Source of the DNA: Thalassospira sp.
Lineage (GTDB): Bacteria; Pseudomonadota; Alphaproteobacteria; Rhodospirillales; Thalassospiraceae
Length of the DNA stretch: 64,000 bases
Direction of reading: 5' to 3'
NCBI RefSeq assembly: GCF_030690045.1
Contig: NZ_JAUYHK010000001.1
Coordinates: 62,001-126,000 of the forward strand
Shown: positions 33,430 to 43,073 of the stretch, in pieces
Layout of the letters: the number at the start of each line of letters is the position of its first letter
How positions within the stretch are numbered: the first letter of the stretch is position 1
The notes under the pieces: model-generated
What the model was told of the DNA's origin: nothing
The model's database searches: none
Seen by the model: the letters and a program-made list of their open reading frames with translations, nothing else
Position numbers and translations under genes: made by a program

Positions 33430-35619
33430 ATGCGTTTCAGAAACCACAAATCGTCGAGATATCTTTTACTCGGCACGGCAAGCATCCTTGCCATCGCAGT
33501 ACCAACCTATGCATGGGCACAAACCGCAACCGAGGCCGAAACGGTCGAGAACGCGACTGAAACACAGACGGAGGCCGTTGTTATTGAGGACAGCGCAGAG
33601 TCCGGAGCAGGTGACCCGACGCCACCCGTCTATGCTGGCGGTCAGGTTGCAACAGGTGGCAGGGTTGGTGCCCTTGGCAACCGCGATATCTTGGATACAC
33701 CGTTTTCCACCACCAGCTACACCGAAGAACTGATCAAAAATCAGCAGGCGCAAGATATTTCCGATGTCATGGATAATGATCCATCTGTCGTCAACACATC
33801 GGGTTTTGGCAACTTTGCCAACCGCTTTACGATCCGCGGCTTCGATTTGACTTCCGACGAAGTGTCCATTGACGGACTTTACGGTACAGCACCGCGTCAA
33901 TCGGTGGCCATAGAAATGTTTGATCGCGTCGAAGTCCTCAAGGGAGCCTCCGCATTTGTGAACGGTATGGCTCCCGGTTCGGGTGGACTTGGCGGCAGCA
34001 TCAATCTTGTGCCCAAACGCGCGACGGACGACCCGCTGACCAGTGTGACCGGCACCTATGGCTCCACGGGCCAGTTTGGCGGGCATCTTGATGCAGGGCG
34101 ACGGTTTGGAAATGACAACCAGTTCGGCGTCAGAACCAACCTGATGTATCGCGACGGGGAAGGCGCAATCGAGGATGAAGACCGCGAAACGAAGCTGGCG
34201 GCACTGGCCCTTGATTTTCGCGGTGACAATGCACGCATGACCTTTGATGCAGGTATCAACCAGCTGCGTGTCGAAAACGGACGCCCAACCGTATCAGTGG
34301 GGACGGTAACATCATTGCCCGGTGCCCCATCAGGATCCCACAATTTTGCCGCAGCAGGCACCTATAGCGACCTTGAAGACAAGTTTGCGCAGATCCGGCT
34401 TGAATATGATGTGACAGATAGCACTATGGTATACACAGCCATCGGCGGTCATAATTCTGATGAAATCAACAACTATGCGTCTGCAACGCTGAGCGGTTCT
34501 GACGGTTCCGCTGATTTTGGGAACTTTGCGAACGTGTATCAGCGTGACGACGTTACCGGGACGCTGGGTATCCGGCAAACATTTGAAACCGGTCCGGTCA
34601 AACACGAAGTCAATACCGGAACCACCGGGATGTGGCAGGAAGTACACCAGAACTGGGCTTCCCTGACCGGCGAAAGCGGCAATATCTATAATTCGGGCCC
34701 GACCGGCATCGCTTTTGGCGATCCGGGCGACCCCAAACTGAGCTCGACCAATATCCTCAGCAGCTATTTCCTTGCCGATACCCTGACCTTCCTTGAAGAC
34801 AAAATCCACCTGACCGGCGGCATCCGCCGCCAGAATGTCAAGGTTAGAAACTATGACCTTACGACAGGCGCAAAAAGCTCGGCCTATGATTCATCCGCAA
34901 ATTCGCCAATGGTTGGCGTGATCGGCAATGTCACCGACGATTTGTCTGTCTATGGCAATTATATCGAAGGCCTGTCACAGGGCCAAACCGTTACTTCCGC
35001 CACAGCAACCAACCGGGGAGAAACTCTCGCCCCCTACAAGACCAAACAATATGAAATCGGCGCGAAACTTGATTTCGGCACCTTTGGCGCGGGTATTGCG
35101 TTGTTTGAGGCCGAAAAACCTTCTGCCTATGAAAACAGCAGCAATGTCTTTACCACCGATGGCGAACAGCGAAATCGCGGCATTGAACTGACAGCCTATG
35201 GTGAGCCGGTCACAGGCACACGTATTCTGGGCGGCATCACATTCATTGATGCCGAACTTGTCAAAACAGAGGACGGCACCAATGACGGGAACACCGCACC
35301 TGGCGTTCCGGATTATCAACTGACACTCGGTGCGGAATATGACCTCCCCTTCCTTGACGGGGTAACAATCGGGGGTCGCATTATCCATACGGCTTCACAA
35401 TATGTTACCGCCAGCAATACGGCCTCAATACCGTCATGGACCAGGCTGGATGTCAGCGCACGCTATGTCACCGAAGTTCACAATTATCCTGTGACACTGC
35501 GTGCCAATATCGAAAATCTGACCAACAATGATTATTGGGAAACGGCGGGCAACTCGATCGGATATATCACAGCTGGCGCACCGCTGACGGTGAAACTGGC
35601 CCTGACTGCCGATTTCTGA
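33430..35619 (+). CDS. TonB-dependent siderophore receptor
   Basis: A 729-residue outer-membrane receptor: signal peptide (cleavage near 'PTYAWAQTA'), acidic spacer, plug domain ('ILDTPFSTTSYTEELIKN', 'RFTIRGFDLTSDEVSIDG', 'VEVLKGASAFVNGMAPGSGG') and a 22-strand type barrel ending in an aromatic terminal Phe ('VKLALTADF'). The closest style is the FhuE/FpvA siderophore group. ATG 33430 is chosen because it gives the signal peptide directly; the frame is open upstream. No siderophore synthesis genes are present, so it probably takes up a foreign or distantly encoded siderophore. Confidence 0.92.
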   Translation: MRFRNHKSSRYLLLGTASILAIAVPTYAWAQTATEAETVENATETQTEAVVIEDSAESGAGDPTPPVYAGGQVATGGRVGALGNRDILDTPFSTTSYTEELIKNQQAQDISDVMDNDPSVVNTSGFGNFANRFTIRGFDLTSDEVSIDGLYGTAPRQSVAIEMFDRVEVLKGASAFVNGMAPGSGGLGGSINLVPKRATDDPLTSVTGTYGSTGQFGGHLDAGRRFGNDNQFGVRTNLMYRDGEGAIEDEDRETKLAALALDFRGDNARMTFDAGINQLRVENGRPTVSVGTVTSLPGAPSGSHNFAAAGTYSDLEDKFAQIRLEYDVTDSTMVYTAIGGHNSDEINNYASATLSGSDGSADFGNFANVYQRDDVTGTLGIRQTFETGPVKHEVNTGTTGMWQEVHQNWASLTGESGNIYNSGPTGIAFGDPGDPKLSSTNILSSYFLADTLTFLEDKIHLTGGIRRQNVKVRNYDLTTGAKSSAYDSSANSPMVGVIGNVTDDLSVYGNYIEGLSQGQTVTSATATNRGETLAPYKTKQYEIGAKLDFGTFGAGIALFEAEKPSAYENSSNVFTTDGEQRNRGIELTAYGEPVTGTRILGGITFIDAELVKTEDGTNDGNTAPGVPDYQLTLGAEYDLPFLDGVTIGGRIIHTASQYVTASNTASIPSWTRLDVSARYVTEVHNYPVTLRANIENLTNNDYWETAGNSIGYITAGAPLTVKLALTADF

Positions 35620-35637
35620 TCCTTACATCAGACCTTA

Positions 35638-35677
35638 CAAAAGGCCAACGAAGCATTGCTCCGTCGGCCTTTTTTTA
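35638..35677 (+). terminator. Terminator after the TonB-dependent receptor
   Basis: AAAAGGCC and GGCCTTTTTTT flank an imperfect stem-loop 20 bp after the receptor stop, ending in a seven-T run. Confidence 0.8.
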
Positions 35678-35692
35678 GTGCGTATCGTGTGA

Positions 35693-36259
35693 TCAAAAAT
35701 CGGAATCCAGTTCGGTATCCCAATATAAAAAATCCCGCCAACTTTCATGAAGATAGTTTGGCGGGAAGGAGCGTCCGTTGCGCAGCAACTCGTGCATGGT
35801 CGGCTGTTCGGGTTGCCTGTGCAGCCTCAGGCCTGATTCCCGCACCGAACGGCTGCCCTTGTGCAGATTGCAATCGGCACAAGCCGTCACGATATTGGTC
35901 CAGTTGGTGCGCCCGCCCCGCGACCGGGGCACCACATGATCAAAGGTCAGTTCACTGGTCGGCAGGCGATCATTGCAATATTGGCAACTAAACCGGTCGC
36001 GCAAAAAGACATTGAACCGGGTGAATGCCGGGCTGCTTTTGGGTGTGACATATTCCCGAAGCGAGATCACGCTGGGCAGTTTCATGGTAAAGGAGGGGGA
36101 ATGAACCTCGCGGTCATATTCCGACAGGACATCGACACGGTCGAGAAACACTGCCTTTAGCGTATCCTGCCAGGACCACAAAGACAGCGGGAAATAGCTT
36201 AACGGCCTGAAATCGGCGTTAAGGACAAGTGCCGGACACGCATTGGGTGATATATACAT
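35693..36259 (-). CDS. HNH endonuclease family protein
   Basis: A 188-residue protein with a central HNH domain: 'FSCQYCNDRLPTSELTFDHV' gives C-x2-C and the DH pair, followed by 'VPRSRGGRTNWTNIVTAC' and 'CADCNLHKGSR'. The N-terminal 'PALVLNADFRPLSYFPLSLW' is shared by a chromosomal HNH family common in Alphaproteobacteria. Unlike the HNH gene at 22.7 kb it has host-like composition and is probably core. Cellular role unknown. Confidence 0.88.
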   Translation of the reverse strand: MYISPNACPALVLNADFRPLSYFPLSLWSWQDTLKAVFLDRVDVLSEYDREVHSPSFTMKLPSVISLREYVTPKSSPAFTRFNVFLRDRFSCQYCNDRLPTSELTFDHVVPRSRGGRTNWTNIVTACADCNLHKGSRSVRESGLRLHRQPEQPTMHELLRNGRSFPPNYLHESWRDFLYWDTELDSDF

Positions 36260-36573
36260 ATCATCCGCTCCACCGTGTTAACCGAGTCGCACTGTCTGTT
36301 TAGCAGTTTTGCCAATCGCCGTTGATGAAGATAAAATGACGATTCGCAAGATAAGGCGACACGGCCACTTAAACCACTGATGGAACTGAGTATAGGGTAT
36401 TTTTGCAAAAGCGCAAAGGCCCTGTTATGCCGAGTCGCAAAGAGTTTGCAATCCGGCAACATGACCGGCATTTGCGAGTCCCACCCGATCCGGACAAATC
36501 CGGCGTCCAGACAAACGAAAGGCCCGCTTGTGGCGGACCTTCGTAGAATTCTTCTGAAAGGAAGGACTGCTAA
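36260..36573. other. Intergenic region between HNH gene and rpmB
   Basis: About 310 bp, relatively AT-rich in its first half; it should hold the promoter of the minus-strand HNH gene. Apart from the rpmB terminator near 36511-36543 I see no gene or repeat. Confidence 0.5.
36511..36543 (-). terminator. Terminator of rpmB
   Basis: CGAAAGGCCCGC (36516-36527) pairs with GCGGACCTTCG (36533-36543) apart from one bulge and a G-U; the minus strand continues CGTTTG. Confidence 0.6.
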
Positions 36574-36870
36574 TCAGGCAGCGGCCTTCGCCTCAGCAGC
36601 AGTAACGATCTGGCGTTTGATCTTCACCAGCTCGAGCGGCAACTTGGTAGAAGCCGTACCGAGCAGATACGCATCCAGACCACCACGTTTTTCAATGGTG
36701 CGGACGGCATTGGTGGTCAGACGCAGACGCACCGAACGGCCAAGGGCTTCGCTCAGCAGCGAAGTCGGCTGCAAGTTCGGAAGAAAACGACGTTTGGTAC
36801 GGTTGTGAGCGTGGCTCACATTCATGCCGACCAAAACGCCTTTGCCGGATACCGGGCAGCGACGTGCCAT
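36574..36870 (-). CDS. rpmB: 50S ribosomal protein L28
   Basis: 98 residues starting 'MARRCPVSGKGVLVGMNVSH', with the L28 motifs 'HNRTKRRFLPNLQ' and 'RSVRLRLTTNAVRTIEKRGG'. Structural protein of the large ribosomal subunit. ATG 36870 follows AGGAGA; an upstream ATG at 36900 would add ten residues not found in the family. The C-terminal Ala-rich tail is longer than in E. coli, as is usual in Alphaproteobacteria. Single-gene transcript with its own terminator. Confidence 0.97.
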   Translation of the reverse strand: MARRCPVSGKGVLVGMNVSHAHNRTKRRFLPNLQPTSLLSEALGRSVRLRLTTNAVRTIEKRGGLDAYLLGTASTKLPLELVKIKRQIVTAAEAKAAA

Positions 36871-37174
36871 GACCTGATCTCCTGGTCTGGAAATTTGCAA
36901 ATGACGCTTGGCCTGACATGCAGGCCCGCGCTTGGAGCGGGGTTATTAGCCTGTCGCAGATAAGGCGTCAAGCCTTCTTGCATCAATTTACCGCAGAAAA
37001 GGGATCTTTTCACCCAACGGCCGCCAAAACCCACCAAGCTTCCCCGGCAAGCCCGAACGCCATAGCCCCAATATTGATCCTTGTCAAAACCCCCTGCCCC
37101 TTTCAGTGTTAGGATATGTGCGAATTCAGGGGCATGCCCCTTATCGACAAGCGCCTTGGGGAGCACCGCGCACC
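36871..37174. other. Divergent leader between rpmB and a small membrane protein
   Basis: About 300 bp of promoter DNA for rpmB (minus) and the 37175 gene (plus). Short frames here lack ribosome-binding sites and family resemblance. Nothing else seen. Confidence 0.4.
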
Positions 37175-37363
37175 ATGAAAACCGATATTAAAGTCGCCCT
37201 GCCATTGCTGGGCATTCTGCTGGTCGCCGTTATCGGCTTGGTTCTGTATCTCGCCGGTTATGTGCTTGGCCATTTCGGCGTGCCATTCGCCTCAATCTGG
37301 CTTTATGTCGCACTGGCGCTGGTGCCGGTCGCCTTTTTGATCATGTTTGATTTCAGTCGCTAA
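37175..37363 (+). CDS. Small two-TM membrane protein (62 aa)
   Basis: The protein has two hydrophobic helices (about residues 8-32 and 38-58) and a short charged C-terminus 'FDFSR'. ATG 37175 is preceded by GGGGAG at somewhat long spacing (12 bases); an earlier in-frame start would add non-hydrophobic residues. Followed by a strong terminator, which supports a real transcript. No family recognised. Confidence 0.65.
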   Translation: MKTDIKVALPLLGILLVAVIGLVLYLAGYVLGHFGVPFASIWLYVALALVPVAFLIMFDFSR

Positions 37364-37386
37364 AAATACGGCCCTGCTATCAGATC

Positions 37387-37428
37387 AACGGCCTGCCGCA
37401 ATATCCTTGCGACAGGCCGTTTTTTTTG
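37387..37428 (+). terminator. Rho-independent terminator
   Basis: AACGGCCTGCCGCAA (37387-37401) pairs with TTGCGACAGGCCGTT (37407-37421) with one mismatch, followed by a run of T's. It closes the small membrane protein gene and, read the other way, lies just beyond the end of the minus-strand SDR gene. Confidence 0.9.
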
Positions 37429-37437
37429 AGGTATTCC

Positions 37438-38037
37438 TCAAAAAATCTCAAACACCTGACCGGTTTGCAGCCCCTCGACCGATTTGGCATAGCCAAGAGC
37501 TGCACGGGCGGCAGGCACCGGGTCATGACCCCGGAAATAAGGGCCATAACCTTCCATCGCCTCAAGGATCACACCGGGGCTGACGACATTGATCCGCTGC
37601 CCCGGTTTCATTTCAATCGCCGCCGCACGGGCAAAGGATTCCAGCGCCCCATTAACCATCGAGGCAGAACTGCCATAACGGATCGGGTCCTTGCTGAGAA
37701 TCCCGGTGGTCAGGGTAAAGGATGCCGGATCGGCGACATAATCGCGCCCGACCAGCACCAGATTGACCTGCCCCATCAGCTTGTCATCAATGCCGATGCG
37801 GTATTTGGTATCATCCATTTCCGCGAAATCACCAAAATGCACCTTTCCAAGGGTAGATACCACCGCATCAACCCGACCTGCCTTTGCATAGGCCGAGCGA
37901 ATGCTGTTGATATCCGTGACATCAATCTGAATATCGCCACTTGTTCGCGCAGCGGTAATGATATCGTGCCGTGCGCCCAGTTCGGTCGCCACAGCCCGCC
38001 CGATAATGCCCGAAGCCCCGACTAGTAAAATTTTCAT
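37438..38037 (-). CDS. Atypical short-chain dehydrogenase-like protein
   Basis: A 199-residue Rossmann protein with cofactor motif 'LVGASGIIGRAVATELG'. In the usual catalytic region the sequence is 'RYGSSASMVNGALESF': the Tyr is present but the Lys four residues later is replaced by Ala, so it is not a standard SDR catalyst. A recognised short SDR-like branch shares this pattern. ATG 38037 gives the normal N-terminus; the frame runs 20 codons upstream. Divergent from a LysR gene with 104 bp between, suggesting LysR control. Confidence 0.82.
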   Translation of the reverse strand: MKILLVGASGIIGRAVATELGARHDIITAARTSGDIQIDVTDINSIRSAYAKAGRVDAVVSTLGKVHFGDFAEMDDTKYRIGIDDKLMGQVNLVLVGRDYVADPASFTLTTGILSKDPIRYGSSASMVNGALESFARAAAIEMKPGQRINVVSPGVILEAMEGYGPYFRGHDPVPAARAALGYAKSVEGLQTGQVFEIF

Positions 38038-38141
38038 CCTGTGCCTCCATCTATAAAAACTTGCGATGGACACAACCTGACATGAAACCTTCGGCACGAT
38101 AATCTGGCATTATCCAAACACTTTGTTTAATGTGATAAACA

Positions 38142-39059
38142 ATGAAAGAATATCTTGTCGAAATGCGCAGCTTTGCCGCCGTGATCGATCATGGCGGCTT
38201 TACCGCCGCAGCCCGGGCAACCGGCGTATCCAAAGGCCTGATCAGTCAGCAGATCCGGCGTCTGGAAACGGTTTTGGGTGCGCAATTGCTGTTTCGATCC
38301 ACCCGCAAACAGGAACTGACCGAAACCGGCGCTGCCTTTTTGCCCTATTGCCGACAGATCACCCGCAATGCCCATGACGCATTCGAGGCTGTCGCTGCCT
38401 TGCGCGGCACCCCGGCAGGTACGGTGCGCCTGACCGTACCGGTATCGTTTGGCGAAATATTCCTGCATGACATCATCACCGGTTTTCAAAATCTGCATCC
38501 GCGCATCACGGTCGAACTGGAACTGGAAAACCGCTATCGCGATCTGAAATCATCCGGGCTTGATATCGCGATCCGCGCCGGATTGACCAGCGACCCCGAT
38601 CAGGTGGCTCTTCCGTTGGGTGAATTATCCGAACTGGTTTGCGCCAGCCCGGATTATTGGCAAAACCATGCGCCGGTCATGGTCCCGCAAGATCTGACCG
38701 CCCATAATTGCATGATCAATTTTCATTACTGCAAGGACAACACATGGGTTTTCTTTGCCCCCAACGGGCCGCAATCGGTTTTGGTGTCAGGCACCTTGCG
38801 CCTCAATCATTACCCGCTGATCCGCAATGCCGCCTGTGCGGGTCTTGGGGTGGCGCGCCTGCCACGCTATATCGCCCTGCCTGAAATTCATGCCGGGCGG
38901 CTGGCACCCCGGCTGGAAAACTGGCATTCCCCACGCAGTCCGATTTATCTGGTCTATCCGTTTCAGGGCAGCCTACCGGTCAAAAACCGCCTTCTGATCG
39001 ATTTCATCCGCGACTGGTTTTACGCCCGGCCTGATTTGCTGGAAACCCGTCAGACCTGA
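38142..39059 (+). CDS. LysR-family transcriptional regulator
   Basis: A 305-residue LysR regulator: N-terminal winged HTH ('FAAVIDHGGFTAAARATGVS', 'GLISQQIRRLETVLGAQLLF') and a type 2 periplasmic-binding-like effector domain. It resembles the CrgA/DsdC-like group of LysR proteins. Its likely target is the divergent SDR-like gene. The 3' end overlaps the end of gluQ on the other strand by 10 bp (39050-39059). Confidence 0.9.
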   Translation: MKEYLVEMRSFAAVIDHGGFTAAARATGVSKGLISQQIRRLETVLGAQLLFRSTRKQELTETGAAFLPYCRQITRNAHDAFEAVAALRGTPAGTVRLTVPVSFGEIFLHDIITGFQNLHPRITVELELENRYRDLKSSGLDIAIRAGLTSDPDQVALPLGELSELVCASPDYWQNHAPVMVPQDLTAHNCMINFHYCKDNTWVFFAPNGPQSVLVSGTLRLNHYPLIRNAACAGLGVARLPRYIALPEIHAGRLAPRLENWHSPRSPIYLVYPFQGSLPVKNRLLIDFIRDWFYARPDLLETRQT

Positions 39060-39895
39060 GAAGCCTGTCTCATCACATCGGCCACCGCAATGCCTTCTGC
39101 CCGTATTGCCCGCAATGTTTTTGACTGATCACGCTTGGCATAACGTTTGCCGTCCGGCCCGGTCAAAAGGCGGTGATGGTGATAGTCGGGCACGTCATAC
39201 CCCAGCAACTCCTGCAACAGGCGATGCAAATGGCTGGCGAAGAACAAATCTTCGCCGCGTGTTACCAATGATATGCCCTGTAGATGATCATCATGGGTAA
39301 CCGACAGATGATAACTGGTCGGTGTATCCTTGCGTGCCAGCACGACATCGCCAAAGATTTCCGGGATGGCTATCTGTTTGCCCGCAACCCGATCTTGCCA
39401 GAATAACGGACCGGCAACATAACGACAGGCGTCCGCCATATTCAGCCGCAGGGCATAGCTTTCCCCCGCCGCGATGCGGTCCGCACGCTCTGTCGCGCCG
39501 ATATGACGACAGGTGCCTGGATAAAGTGCACCATCCGGGCCGTGCGGGGCATTGCCGATACGGTTAATTTCGGCCTGGATATCCTTGCGCGTGCAAAAGC
39601 ACGGATATAGCAACCCCATTTCGTACAGACGATCCTGTACCGCCTGATAATCTGCCATATGGTGCGATTGTTCCCGCACCGGCGTTTTCCAGCGCAAACC
39701 CAGCCACGCAAGGTCTTCGTATATTGCCGCAACATATTCCGGGCGGCAGCGAGTCTGATCGATATCCTCAATCCGCAGCAAAAATCGCCCATCCGGCCCG
39801 GCATTTCGGACGGCAAACAAAGCAGACGCCGCATGGCCCAGATGTAAATAACCGGTCGGGCTGGGCGCGAAACGGGTGATGGTGGATGCCGTCAT
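39050..39895 (-). CDS. gluQ: Glutamyl-Q tRNA(Asp) synthetase
   Basis: A 281-residue truncated glutamyl-tRNA synthetase paralogue lacking the anticodon-binding domain. The HIGH-type motif is 'RFAPSPTGYLHLGHAASAL' and the KMSKS equivalent is 'GKRYAKRDQSKTL'. Zn-site cysteines appear in 'LLYPCFCTRKDIQAE' and 'LYPGTCRHIG'. It attaches glutamate to queuosine at position 34 of tRNA(Asp). ATG 39895 gives the family start; the open frame upstream overlaps cobT. Located 25 bp after cobT on the same strand. Confidence 0.93.
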   Translation of the reverse strand: MTASTITRFAPSPTGYLHLGHAASALFAVRNAGPDGRFLLRIEDIDQTRCRPEYVAAIYEDLAWLGLRWKTPVREQSHHMADYQAVQDRLYEMGLLYPCFCTRKDIQAEINRIGNAPHGPDGALYPGTCRHIGATERADRIAAGESYALRLNMADACRYVAGPLFWQDRVAGKQIAIPEIFGDVVLARKDTPTSYHLSVTHDDHLQGISLVTRGEDLFFASHLHRLLQELLGYDVPDYHHHRLLTGPDGKRYAKRDQSKTLRAIRAEGIAVADVMRQASQV

Positions 39896-39920
39896 GCCAA
39901 CCTGCCCTGCCTGTTCTGCG

Positions 39921-41837
39921 TTACCAGCGATCCCGATCTCCGACGGCCTTGTCGCGCGGGGCGGTATCCGATGGCACCTTGCGGATCGGGCGTTTGGGCT
40001 GGCGTGCGCCCTGCTCGTCAAACATGTCGGACAATTGCCGCAACATTACCCCGCCCAGTTCTTCGGCGTCGTTGATGGTCACCGCACGCTGATAATAACG
40101 GGTCACGTCATGGCCAATACCAATCGCCAGCAGTTCCACCGGCGATCTGGTTTCGATCCAGCCGATGACTTCGCGCAAATGCCGTTCCAGATAATTACCG
40201 GAATTGACCGAAAGCGTTGAATCATCGACCGGCGCACCATCGGAAATCACCATCAAAATCCGGCGTTGTTCGGTGCGGCCAATCAGCCGTTCATGCGCCC
40301 ACAAAAGCGCCTCGCCATCGATATTTTCTTTCAGCAATCCTTCGCGCAACATCAGGCCCAGATTCTTGCGCGCCCGACGCCACGGTGTATCAGCGGCCTT
40401 ATAGATGATATGGCGCAAATCATTAAGGCGGCCCGGTTTGGGTGGTTTGCCGGTTTCAACCCATTTTTCGCGGGACTGCCCGCCTTTCCATTGCCGGGTG
40501 GTAAAGCCAAGGATTTCAACCTTGACCCCGCACCGTTCGAGCGTCCGCGCCAGAATATCGGCCGACAGGGCGGCGATGGTAATCGGTCGCCCGCGCATCG
40601 ATCCGGAATTGTCAATCAGCAGGGTCACCACCGTATCGCGGAAATCGGTATCATGTTCAAGTTTGAACGACAGTGGCGTTGACGGTGTGGCAACAATGCG
40701 CGCCAGTTTGGCAGCATCAAGGATGCCTTCTTCAAGGTCAAAATCCCAGCCGCGATTTTGCTGCGCCATCAGGCGGCGTTGCAGGCGGTTCGCCACCCGC
40801 GATACAACATTTTGCAAATTCGCCAGTTGCTTGTCGAGCATGGCCCGCAGGCGCGATAATTCCATGCCATCGCATAAATCTTCTGCCCCGACGATTTCAT
40901 CAAAATCGCGTGTAAAGGGCTCATAACCACGTTCCAGCGGTTCATTGCGACCATCAAATTCCGGATGTTCACCCGGTCCAGCCGGTTGTTCCTGCTGGGC
41001 CTGCGATTCCAGTTGCTGGTCATCAACATCACCTTCACTGGCTTCGGCATCTTCGCTTCCGGCTTCCTGTTGCTGGTCCTCGCCATCGGGTTGGGTATCG
41101 TCGGTTTCGCCCTGTTGGCCGCCCTGACTGTCCTGCTGGGCATCCGGATCGGTTTCGCCGTCGGGATTGTCTTCATCGGGCGCATCTTCCGGCGGTTCGT
41201 CCGACATGTCGTCTTCCAGCGACAAATGGTCCAACAACCGGCGCAGCCCGCGTGAAAACGCTTCCTGATCATCAACCATCCCGGCCAAATCGGCCAGATC
41301 CGGCCCGGCTTTCTGTTCGATATGCGTCCGCCATAAATCAACCAGGGGCCGAGCGGATTCTGGGGCCGGTTGGCCGGTGAAAACCTCGCGGGCCAGCATG
41401 GCAATGGCATCGGCAAAGGGCGCATCGTCACGTGACGTCAAACGATGGTAGTTTTTCGCCCGGCATTCGGTTTCGGCATGATCGCGCAAATTTTGGCGCA
41501 CACCGGGGAAATAACGCGATCCAACTGCCTCGCACCGGGCGGTTTCAAGCGCATCATAAACCGACTGGGCCTCGGCGGTTTCGGGCATGCGTTTTTGATG
41601 CAAGGCTTCATCGTGATGCCGCATTTTCAAGGCCCAGCCATCAGCGATGCCGCGCAGATCGGCGACTTCGTCTTTGGGCAGGGTCTGTTTGGGCATCGGC
41701 AATCGCACATGTTCGCCATACCCGCCCGGACGCCCGCCCTTGACAAAACCGACCTCCAGATCATTGCGACCGGCCAGCGCGCGAAAGGTCGCTGCTGTAC
41801 CGCGCAAAAATCCGGAAAGCGCTTCGTCGTTTTTCAT
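39921..41837 (-). CDS. cobT: Aerobic cobaltochelatase subunit CobT
   Basis: A 638-residue CobT. The N-terminal segment '[20 protein letters not shown]' matches the family; a long acidic Gln-rich region lies at about 210-330; the C-terminal VWA-type domain has the MIDAS motif '[14 protein letters not shown]'. With CobS and CobN it inserts Co2+ into hydrogenobyrinic acid diamide in aerobic cobalamin synthesis. ATG 41837 aligns best; ATG 41849 would add four residues. cobN is not in the window. Forms an operon with cobS upstream. Confidence 0.95.
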   Translation of the reverse strand: MKNDEALSGFLRGTAATFRALAGRNDLEVGFVKGGRPGGYGEHVRLPMPKQTLPKDEVADLRGIADGWALKMRHHDEALHQKRMPETAEAQSVYDALETARCEAVGSRYFPGVRQNLRDHAETECRAKNYHRLTSRDDAPFADAIAMLAREVFTGQPAPESARPLVDLWRTHIEQKAGPDLADLAGMVDDQEAFSRGLRRLLDHLSLEDDMSDEPPEDAPDEDNPDGETDPDAQQDSQGGQQGETDDTQPDGEDQQQEAGSEDAEASEGDVDDQQLESQAQQEQPAGPGEHPEFDGRNEPLERGYEPFTRDFDEIVGAEDLCDGMELSRLRAMLDKQLANLQNVVSRVANRLQRRLMAQQNRGWDFDLEEGILDAAKLARIVATPSTPLSFKLEHDTDFRDTVVTLLIDNSGSMRGRPITIAALSADILARTLERCGVKVEILGFTTRQWKGGQSREKWVETGKPPKPGRLNDLRHIIYKAADTPWRRARKNLGLMLREGLLKENIDGEALLWAHERLIGRTEQRRILMVISDGAPVDDSTLSVNSGNYLERHLREVIGWIETRSPVELLAIGIGHDVTRYYQRAVTINDAEELGGVMLRQLSDMFDEQGARQPKRPIRKVPSDTAPRDKAVGDRDRW

Positions 41838-41889
41838 CACATATCTCATCTGGCGGGAGGACAGGGCGGGTTAATGGTGCGCCAAAAAG

Positions 41890-42897
41890 CTAGCGCATCA
41901 TCACATTAATCGCGTTTTCCGGCAATTCCTCGCCAAAGCAACGCTGGTAATATTCCGCCAGAATCGGACGTTCCACTTCGTCACAGCGATTAAGGAATGT
42001 CACCCGGAAGGCATAGGCGATGTCATTGAAAATTTCGGCATTTTCTGCCAACGTAATCACGGTTCGCGGGCTCATTACCGTGGAAATATCACCGGCGACA
42101 AAGCCTTGGCGGGTCAGATTGGCAAGGGCGACCATCGCCTCGATCTTCTGGCGACCTTCGGGATTGTCAAAACTTGCGACCTTGGCCGTCACAATATTGG
42201 TTTCATCGGCAACCGACAGATAATTGAGGGTCGCCACAATCGACCAGCGATCCATCTGGGCCTGATTGATCTGCTGGGTGCCGTGATAAAGGCCGGTGGT
42301 ATCACCCAGACCCACCGTGTTTGACGTCGCAAACAGCCGGAAATTCGGGTGCGGATGAATGACCTTGTTCTGATCAAGCAATGTCAGTTTGCCATCCACC
42401 TCAAGCACGCGCTGGATCACAAACATCACATCGGGACGCCCGGCATCATATTCGTCAAACACCATCGCCACCGGACGTTTCAACGCCCACGGCAGGATGC
42501 CTTCGCGAAATTCGGTGATCTGTTTACCATCGCGCAAAACAATCGCATCCTTGCCGATCAGATCGATCCGGCTAATATGGCTGTCCAGATTGACCCGCAC
42601 CAGCGGCCAGTTGAGGTGGGCAGCAACCTGTTCGATATGGGTTGACTTGCCCGTCCCGTGATAGCCCTGAATCATCACCCGGCGGTTATGGGCAAAACCG
42701 GCCAGAATCGCCAGTGTCGTATCCCGATCGAACCGATAGGTCGGGTCTTTTTCCGGCACATGTTCACTGCCCAGACTAAAGGCCGGAACCTGCATGTCGG
42801 AATCGATACCGAAGGCTTCGCGCACGGAAATTGTGATATCGGGCGCATCCAGCGGATGTTCGGCAGCAGTACCTGTGGCTTCGTAACTTTGGCTCAT
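41890..42897 (-). CDS. cobS: Aerobic cobaltochelatase subunit CobS
   Basis: A 335-residue AAA+ ATPase. Walker A is 'MIQGYHGTGKSTHIEQ', Walker B 'VAMVFDEYDAGRPDV', and sensor region 'NFRLFATSNTVGLGD'. CobS and CobT form the ATP-driven motor of the cobaltochelatase. ATG 42897 is the usual family start; upstream codons read into a leader. It lies between the J-domain gene (upstream) and cobT, all on the minus strand. Confidence 0.95.
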   Translation of the reverse strand: MSQSYEATGTAAEHPLDAPDITISVREAFGIDSDMQVPAFSLGSEHVPEKDPTYRFDRDTTLAILAGFAHNRRVMIQGYHGTGKSTHIEQVAAHLNWPLVRVNLDSHISRIDLIGKDAIVLRDGKQITEFREGILPWALKRPVAMVFDEYDAGRPDVMFVIQRVLEVDGKLTLLDQNKVIHPHPNFRLFATSNTVGLGDTTGLYHGTQQINQAQMDRWSIVATLNYLSVADETNIVTAKVASFDNPEGRQKIEAMVALANLTRQGFVAGDISTVMSPRTVITLAENAEIFNDIAYAFRVTFLNRCDEVERPILAEYYQRCFGEELPENAINVMMR

Positions 42898-43073
42898 GAC
42901 TTCTCGCGCAATTTTCGGACCGGCTGTTTCCGGCCGCCCATTCATTAATCCCGCCATTAATAACGGGTAAGATCGGCTGCTGAAAGGAAAGATGATTAAA
43001 AAAAACCGTATCAGACGATTATCATACGACCAAGCCGGGAAATCAGGTCAGATCACGCGCCGCTTTTACCGGG

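Noticed and set aside
39921-40020. Upstream extension of gluQ into cobT
   Set aside because: ATG 39895 gives the standard family start and the extension copies the end of the cobT frame.
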